The notes beneath the pieces were generated by a model. The model did not search any database and was not told where the DNA came from. It saw nothing but the letters and a program-made list of their open reading frames with translations. From Promethearchaeota archaeon (GTDB taxonomy: Archaea > Asgardarchaeota > Lokiarchaeia > Sigyniarchaeales > Promethearchaeaceae), in NCBI GenBank assembly GCA_016933055.1, contig JAFGBS010000002.1:124001-188000 (forward strand): a stretch of DNA of 64,000 bases. Reading direction: 5' to 3'. The number at the start of each line of letters is the position of its first letter. Within the stretch, counting starts at the first letter, position 1. The position numbers were made by a program, and so were the translations under genes. Positions 58,440 through 64,000 of this stretch are shown piece after piece.

Positions 58440-58516
58440 GGGTTATAACCCAAAAATCAAAGTGTTTATATAAGAATGATCATTAGGGATATTGGGTTAT
58501 AATTCAAAAATCAAGA
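58440..58516. promoter_or_regulatory. Pair of about 20-bp repeats (gggttataacccaaaaatcaa / gggttataattcaaaaatcaa) flanking a TATA-like tttatataa
   Basis: GGGTTATAACCC at 58440-58451 is a perfect palindrome; a near copy starts at 58494 just upstream of the 58527 ORF. Confidence 0.6.
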
Positions 58517-58526
58517 AAGTGATAAC

Positions 58527-58874
58527 ATGTATAGAAATCGAACTTATTGGTATGGTCCCGGATATGGGAGAGGAAGAGGTTTTGGTCTAGGTTTAGGGTT
58601 TGGTCGGGGAGCGGGAAGAGGTAGACGTTTCTACAGCCCAAATTGTGACTTTTACCCCGATAGACCTCGAGGATGGTGGGCAATGCCCCAATATCAAAAT
58701 ATGTCTCTTGGAAATCCCGTATATGGTACTCCCCCTCAAGATGCCGTTTGGGACAATGTGACTGGCGAACCTAAAAACATTGAAGCCATTGACTATGAAA
58801 TTTTATTAATTGAAAAGCAAATGGAAGAAATGAAAAAGGAAATCGAACAATTAAAATCTCTAAAAAAAAAATAA
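58527..58874 (+). CDS. DUF5320-like Gly/Arg-rich small protein with C-terminal coiled coil
   Basis: GPGYGRGRGFGLGLGFGRGAGRGRRF...EYEILLIEKQMEEMKKEIEQLKS-like C-term; next to a DUF134-like gene. Confidence 0.7.
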   Translation: MYRNRTYWYGPGYGRGRGFGLGLGFGRGAGRGRRFYSPNCDFYPDRPRGWWAMPQYQNMSLGNPVYGTPPQDAVWDNVTGEPKNIEAIDYEILLIEKQMEEMKKEIEQLKSLKKK

Positions 58875-58886
58875 ATAAATTATGAT

Positions 58887-58909
58887 AATGGAGTGATGAA
58901 CACTCCATT
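58887..58909 (+). terminator. Hairpin (9-bp stem AATGGAGTG-ATGAA-CACTCCATT) followed by T-rich tract
   Basis: Perfect inverted repeat followed by tttcagttttttt. Confidence 0.6.
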
Positions 58910-58944
58910 TTTCAGTTTTTTTCCCCATTTAGCATGGTGATAAC

Positions 58945-59358
58945 ATGTTTGAGAATGATAAATATCCCATAGATTACGATAGATTTACGAATTTTTTTAC
59001 ATCAAGCAATCGTGGAGGAGGGGGTCGAGGATATGGAGGGAATCAAGGAGGTGGAGGGGGGCGGAGAAGAAGAGGTCGGCCTGTCGTATCATATCCTGTC
59101 AATATATCGCGATCCATTGACACACATCAAGGTTTTTTGGAACTCACTACTTTTGAGATGAAACTTTTAGAACTCGCTGATATGGAACAAGCAGATGGAA
59201 GTACATTATCCCAAGAGGAAATTGCACAGCGGTTAGAAGTATCTCAAACAACTGTTTGGCGCTATTTGAAAGCTCTCCGGAAAAAAATTACTCAAGCAAT
59301 CATCAATCACAACGAGATTCATGTGAGAATCATCGATAAAGAAAAAAACACCTATTAG
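58945..59358 (+). CDS. DUF134-like HTH DNA-binding protein with Gly-rich N-terminus
   Basis: RRRRGRPVVSYP...TTFEMKLLELADMEQADGSTLSQEEIAQRLEVSQTTVWRYLKALRKKI. Confidence 0.8.
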   Translation: MFENDKYPIDYDRFTNFFTSSNRGGGGRGYGGNQGGGGGRRRRGRPVVSYPVNISRSIDTHQGFLELTTFEMKLLELADMEQADGSTLSQEEIAQRLEVSQTTVWRYLKALRKKITQAIINHNEIHVRIIDKEKNTY

Positions 59359-59631
59359 CAGTATCTATTGTTTTTTGTGGTGATGGTATACAATTTTTTC
59401 TACACCAAATGAGGGAAGTATGGGTGGATATAACTAGAAGCTCTTCGTATTCGTACTCGATCTATTCATTCTCATACTGGACTTTTCTCTAATTATTGAA
59501 CTCATAAAGGGCATTTATATATGAAATTTGCTATTAGTAATTTGAGGAACGTTAGGGATAGGAAATTTCATTAGCTAGACTTAGAAATTTTTTTCTGAAT
59601 AGATGGAAATCTCTCATGAGGTGAATAATAC

Positions 59632-59808
59632 ATGGTAGATTGGGCAGAAATTGCTCTACTTTGGTGGATACTTGGCAGAAAGAAAAAACCAAGATGTGAG
59701 CACTGCATCTGGTATGAAAATCGTATTCTTGGACGCAATCAATGGTGCCATTATCATAAATGCCGAAAATACCCATGGGAATTGTGCAAACACTACCAAC
59801 CTAGTTAA
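59632..59808 (+). CDS. 58-aa Cys/His-rich (putative zinc-binding) microprotein
   Basis: MVDWAEIALLWWILGRKKKPRCEHCIWYENRILGRNQWCHYHKCRKYPWELCKHYQPS; SD-like gaggtga upstream; CxxC..CxxxxC..C pattern. Below the track size cutoff. Confidence 0.75.
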   Translation: MVDWAEIALLWWILGRKKKPRCEHCIWYENRILGRNQWCHYHKCRKYPWELCKHYQPS

Positions 59809-59963
59809 GTTTTTTTTTATTCTTAATTCATTAGGTCTCAGATATTCCTAAGTAAATATTACGGCAAAATGGCTACTGATGCCTATAGAAATCGATGTAA
59901 AGGTTTCGAATAGCTTTATTATTATGCAAAATTCCTTTTTTGATCCGATATTTACTATAACCA

Positions 59964-60668
59964 ATGTCGTTTTGGCAAGTATTTACGATTACTTTTCTTA
60001 TTGGATTGGGAGGTGCTATGTCCCCCGGACCCTTACTAACCTATACGATAATAAAATCTCTGGAGGCAAAAAAGAAGGCATTTTTAGTAGGACTTTTTAT
60101 TAGTACCGGTCATACTTTAATTGAACTCTTATTAATTACGGTTCTTATGTTTGGATTAGGAGTAGTATTATCTTATCCGGTTGTATTGATTCTAATTGGA
60201 GTGGCGGGGGGCGCCATCTTGATGTTTTTCAGCTACCAAATCCTAAAGGATATTCGAAAAGGTACCTTAGACATGTCATTTTTGGAAACCGCTGAAGACT
60301 CCGCCGATGAGACCACTAAATCAATATCCAAGAATTCTAGAGGAAAATTATATGAAATTCATCCGATTATAGGAAGTATCCTGTTTCTCATGTCAAATCC
60401 CTATTGGTGGCTTTGGTGGGGAACTGCAGGGTTATCAATAATCGTAGAAAATTCAGTCAACTTTCAAAACATTTCTGCATTTATCGGACTGGTTGTCGGA
60501 AAAGAATTGGGTGTATTTCTCTGGTATACATTTATAGCGACAGCAGTAGGATTCTCCCGAAAATTTATGAGTAAGAAGTTATATGTCGGCATTTTACTCG
60601 GTTGTGCCTTGTTTATGCTGGGATATGGAATGTATCTACTTATTTCTCCGATTATTTCTTTTCTCTAA
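59964..60668 (+). CDS. LysE/RhtB-family transporter
   Basis: GLGGAMSPGPLLTYTIIKSLEAKKKAFLVGLFISTGHTLIELLL. Confidence 0.88.
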   Translation: MSFWQVFTITFLIGLGGAMSPGPLLTYTIIKSLEAKKKAFLVGLFISTGHTLIELLLITVLMFGLGVVLSYPVVLILIGVAGGAILMFFSYQILKDIRKGTLDMSFLETAEDSADETTKSISKNSRGKLYEIHPIIGSILFLMSNPYWWLWWGTAGLSIIVENSVNFQNISAFIGLVVGKELGVFLWYTFIATAVGFSRKFMSKKLYVGILLGCALFMLGYGMYLLISPIISFL

Positions 60669-60929
60669 ATTAAATTATTTCCATTCTAGAAATGATTTTC
60701 GCACATCTCATAAAATCAAGTAGTTAACAGGTATAGTTAGAATGTTAAAAATGGAAATTTGATTGTTGAAAGTGTTTAACAGCGTCAGAAATAAGACTAC
60801 GAAAAATGAGAAAAGATATTGTCAAGTAATGAGAGAGTGACTAATCAAGACCTATCCCTACTTTTTACAGCAGTTAGGCTGTTCTCTTTTATATTTTTGT
60901 TGACATAAACATATACTGCTTAAATATTG

Positions 60930-61095
60930 CATGATAGGGGGGAAAGTCGTGGATAAGTCCTGTGGATTCACTTAGAATTACCCCTTAGGGGTAATTGTAG
61001 GGGTGGGCACTCCTAAGGCTAAAAGACCCTACCTCAATTATTCTATGAGTAGGCTTTTTGCGTAATTCGTGGAATATGGGATAGGGGGTACAAAA
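60930..61095 (+). ncRNA. Structured RNA/leader candidate in a 0.5-kb ORF-free region upstream of the SDR gene
   Basis: Perfect 9-bp hairpin AATTACCCC-TTA-GGGGTAATT (60976-60996); GTAGGG (60997-61002) can pair CCCTAC (61027-61032), which can alternatively pair GAGTAGG (61047-61053) followed by TTTTT. Confidence 0.4.
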
Positions 61096-61238
61096 TTCAT
61101 TAATAATCTTTTAATTGTTTTACATCAAGAAAGGTGCAACTACGGAATTAAGTCAGAAGTCTTAGAACTTGCTTTCTCAGTGGAAAATCAATACAATTGA
61201 TAAAAATCCTTATTACTTTATTTTATGATAGAATTAGT

Positions 61239-62081
61239 ATGCGAATACCAGATTTAGAAGGTAAAGTAGCTATTATCACAGGGGCTGCGGGTGGAATTGG
61301 AAGGGAAATTGCCTGTTTATTTGATAAAGTGGGAATTAATTTAGTTTTGACAGACATCAAGGTCAATAGTTTACATGAGATGTCGGAAACTTTTACCAAT
61401 AAACCCCTAATCATCCCTTGTGACATCACTAAAAGAGATCAAGTACAACATCTCATTTCTCATACCTTGTCCCATTACCATATTATAGATATACTTATCA
61501 ACACAGTTGGAGTAATATTTCCAGCGCTTTTTGAGGATGCAGAATATGAGGATATTGAAAAACAGATTCGAATCAATTTGTTGGGAACAATTAATTGCAC
61601 GAAAGAAATTATACCAGTAATGAAAAAAGCAAGTAAGGGTAATATCGTAACCATATCCTCACTAGCTGGAATTGTACCTGAAACTTATAGCTCGATATAT
61701 ACTGCCACAAAGTTCGCATTAAGAGGATTGAATTTAACTCTAAACCTTGAACTAAATAAATTCAATATTGATCTTTCTACTATATTCCCCGATTCGGTGG
61801 ATACTCCTATGTTACACTATGAAGCAGAACACGGGGGATCTCCACTTACATTTCTTAACGTTCCCATTAAGCCCGAGAAAGTGGCAAAAACCGTTCTGAG
61901 AGCGATTCTTCGGCACAAGCCTGAAATAAGTATTCCTTCCATAACTGGGCTGGTATCAAAATTCATAATGTGTTTTCCTAAAGGGGTGATAAAAATATGG
62001 CCGAAATTAGAGAAAAAAGGAGAAAGAAAAAAACAAAAATTCCTCAATCAAATGCAATCCCCTCAAAGTGGCACACAGTGA
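61239..62081 (+). CDS. Short-chain dehydrogenase/reductase (SDR)
   Basis: GKVAIITGAAGGIGREIA (TGxxxGxG), TVGVI, SSLAGIVPETYSSIYTATKFAL (YxxxK). Confidence 0.93.
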   Translation: MRIPDLEGKVAIITGAAGGIGREIACLFDKVGINLVLTDIKVNSLHEMSETFTNKPLIIPCDITKRDQVQHLISHTLSHYHIIDILINTVGVIFPALFEDAEYEDIEKQIRINLLGTINCTKEIIPVMKKASKGNIVTISSLAGIVPETYSSIYTATKFALRGLNLTLNLELNKFNIDLSTIFPDSVDTPMLHYEAEHGGSPLTFLNVPIKPEKVAKTVLRAILRHKPEISIPSITGLVSKFIMCFPKGVIKIWPKLEKKGERKKQKFLNQMQSPQSGTQ

Positions 62082-62092
62082 GCCCGATCATA

Positions 62093-63244
62093 TTACTTGG
62101 GTATAAACGGAAAAGAAATCATACTTTGCATGCGAGAGGATTCATACGCAGCCATTACCGCTTCTAAAGCTGCTCTTCCATCATAAATAGTGGGAATCCA
62201 TTCTTTCGGAAAGCCTACATCCTCATTCGATCGGTCTAACACATGATTTATAAAACTTCTCACCTGGCGTGCATAGGAAAGATTCCATGGATCTTTCGAA
62301 CCTCTTATCATCATCCGAGTGGGGCGATCCGTGATTATGTTCGGGTATAAATACTTGTATACTTTCATAGGTTTTAGTTTAGGTTCAAAGGGAACATCAA
62401 ATAATAGTTTTCCTTTCAAACCGTGTATTCTTCCTTGTTCCTTTCCTGCATGTCTACCCACAAAGTTGTAAGAACGCTCAAATATTGCAGTTGTTCGACT
62501 CTCTTTAAAAGAAAACAATGCGGCCGTGTGATCCTCATATTGATTCGCTGCTTGGAATTTCCGTACTTGAGCAGATACGTTTTTTAATTCTCCAAACCAC
62601 CAACGCAATAAATCTATATAATGGGGACCGTGATCCAAGAAGTCCCCCCCTCCCGAACGTGGATCGGTCAGACGCCATGCTCCCAGTTCCTTCAAGATAT
62701 CTATCCCTAATTTCTTAAAGAATGTTAAACCCTTCTTAATCCATTTTGCATCCAGATCAGGTATGTAATGATACCAATACAGAGAAACATGCACGATCTC
62801 ACCGAGTGTTCCCTTCTCAAGGATTTCTTTAATTTTCTGAAATCCTGGATCAAATCGTTTTTGCGTAGCAGTTTGAAAAATAACACCGTTTCGTTCCACT
62901 GCCCGAATCATCTCATCAACGTTTTTCAATGATACAGCCAATGGTTTCTCACAGAGAATGTGTTTCCCATTATTTGCGGCCCTTATCACTTGATCCTTAT
63001 GAGCCCAATTGGGAGAACAAATACTTATTGCATCAATCTGGGGATCATCTATAAGTTCATTCGGATCTTGATATTGTTTAACGGGATGATAGAGATTGCT
63101 TACTTTTTTCAGATGATTCGAGTCGGGATCGGCTATTGCATACACTTCTGCTAGAGGAGATTTCGAATACCATGGCAAATGACCGTTTTTTGCCACAATA
63201 CCACAACCGATAACTCCTACTTTAAGTCGGGAATTAGTACTCAT
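62093..63244 (-). CDS. Gfo/Idh/MocA-family oxidoreductase
   Basis: KVGVIGCGIVAKNGHLPWY; AISICSPNWAHKDQVIRAANNGKHILCEKPLAVSL. Confidence 0.93.
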   Translation of the reverse strand: MSTNSRLKVGVIGCGIVAKNGHLPWYSKSPLAEVYAIADPDSNHLKKVSNLYHPVKQYQDPNELIDDPQIDAISICSPNWAHKDQVIRAANNGKHILCEKPLAVSLKNVDEMIRAVERNGVIFQTATQKRFDPGFQKIKEILEKGTLGEIVHVSLYWYHYIPDLDAKWIKKGLTFFKKLGIDILKELGAWRLTDPRSGGGDFLDHGPHYIDLLRWWFGELKNVSAQVRKFQAANQYEDHTAALFSFKESRTTAIFERSYNFVGRHAGKEQGRIHGLKGKLLFDVPFEPKLKPMKVYKYLYPNIITDRPTRMMIRGSKDPWNLSYARQVRSFINHVLDRSNEDVGFPKEWIPTIYDGRAALEAVMAAYESSRMQSMISFPFIPK

Positions 63245-63540
63245 ATACAAATATTTTTCGAGGAAAGCAGAAAAAAAGCTTTTCATGTATTTTAGTAAAA
63301 ATCTGCACCAAATGGTCGTATGAAGTAATTCTCAAGAATTTTCTCAATTATATTTTTCTAGATCAAATACCACAAGCGTAATATTCACACCTTTACTGTG
63401 AATTATTGTTAGATTACAGAGACTAGCTGATGCGGAGAAAACCCAATTTTTTTCTTTTTTGTTATGGTTTCATGATTAGGTATTGCGAATTCATGTATAT
63501 AGTGAATTTATTAACTTATACCATATAGTAAAGGATTGAA

Positions 63541-64000
63541 ATGAAGCAAGATCAAGAAATCGCACACGAATCAAAAATGATGCCCATCCAGAAAATTGCT
63601 GCAAAAATGGGTATCCCTGAATCGGAAATCGAATATTATGGAGAGTATAAAGCGAAAATCAAAATGGATTTTTGCTTGAAATGCGATGATAGACCGAATG
63701 GAAAACTAATTTTAGTCTCGGCTATTTCACCAACAAGTGCTGGTGAGGGAAAAACAACTACAACTATTGGACTAGTGGAAGCGTTATGCAAATTGGGTAA
63801 AAGAGCTGCTGGAGCTTTACGGCAACCCTCCTTGGGACCAGTTTTTGGGATTAAAGGAGGTGCAACTGGGGGAGGTCATGCTCAAGTGGTACCAGCTGAT
63901 GATATCAATTTACATTTCACTGGGGATTTTCATGCAATCACATCTGCTCACAATATGTTAACAGCATTACTGGATAATGCAATCTACCAACGTAAAATTG
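63541..64000 (+). CDS. fhs: Formate--tetrahydrofolate ligase, N-terminal part (3' truncated by window edge)
   Basis: [40 protein letters not shown]...[60 protein letters not shown]. Missing from the track because it has no stop. Confidence 0.95.
   Translation, partial: MKQDQEIAHESKMMPIQKIAAKMGIPESEIEYYGEYKAKIKMDFCLKCDDRPNGKLILVSAISPTSAGEGKTTTTIGLVEALCKLGKRAAGALRQPSLGPVFGIKGGATGGGHAQVVPADDINLHFTGDFHAITSAHNMLTALLDNAIYQRKI

Noticed and set aside
59552-59851. Track ORFs 59552..59776(-) and 59651..59851(+)
   Set aside because: They conflict with the SD-preceded Cys/His-rich 58-aa frame at 59632, which has much stronger protein-like character.
60941-61059. RNase P RNA (GGAAAGTC resembling CR-I and GGCTTT able to form a P4-like helix)
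   Set aside because: Only about 120 nt between the two elements, and the ACAGAA-type CR-V sequence and other conserved regions are not visible; kept only as a generic structured RNA candidate.
1-64000. CRISPR arrays, IS elements, prophage or integrase modules
   Set aside because: No spaced direct-repeat array, transposase, integrase or phage structural gene was recognised in the translations or while reading the sequence.

Overview
The window is an AT-rich, gene-dense archaeal chromosome segment. It looks like an Asgard archaeon (Lokiarchaeia/Heimdallarchaeia-like): an archaeal information-processing core sits with eukaryote-like small GTPases. Core genes recognised from the translations are the Cbf5 C-terminus (partial), Rpo5/H, an unsplit Rpo2/B, a TrmJ-like SpoU methyltransferase, TFE-alpha, HisS, aNAC, PAN, MBF1, HflX, RibK (DUF120), and a formate-THF ligase running off the right edge. 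Accessory content includes a heparinase II/III-like lyase, a GH2 glycosidase, an FGly-type sulfatase, several MFS/LysE/CPBP membrane proteins, two tandem D-Ala-D-Ala-ligase-like ATP-grasp proteins and several zinc-ribbon membrane proteins. Main second-look items: (1) a Rab-like GTPase fused to a PT-repeat linker and a C-terminal zinc ribbon; (2) a second Rab-like protein with degraded G1, G4 and G5 motifs; (3) an NrdD-family protein that appears to lack the glycyl-radical glycine and the first active-site Cys; (4) an intron-containing tRNA-Cys not in the ORF track; (5) two small ORFs with Shine-Dalgarno-like sequences, also absent from the track; (6) a structured leader or ncRNA candidate near 60.9-61.1 kb; (7) a frameshifted membrane protein near 49.6 kb. 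All family assignments come from reading the sequence; no database search was run.
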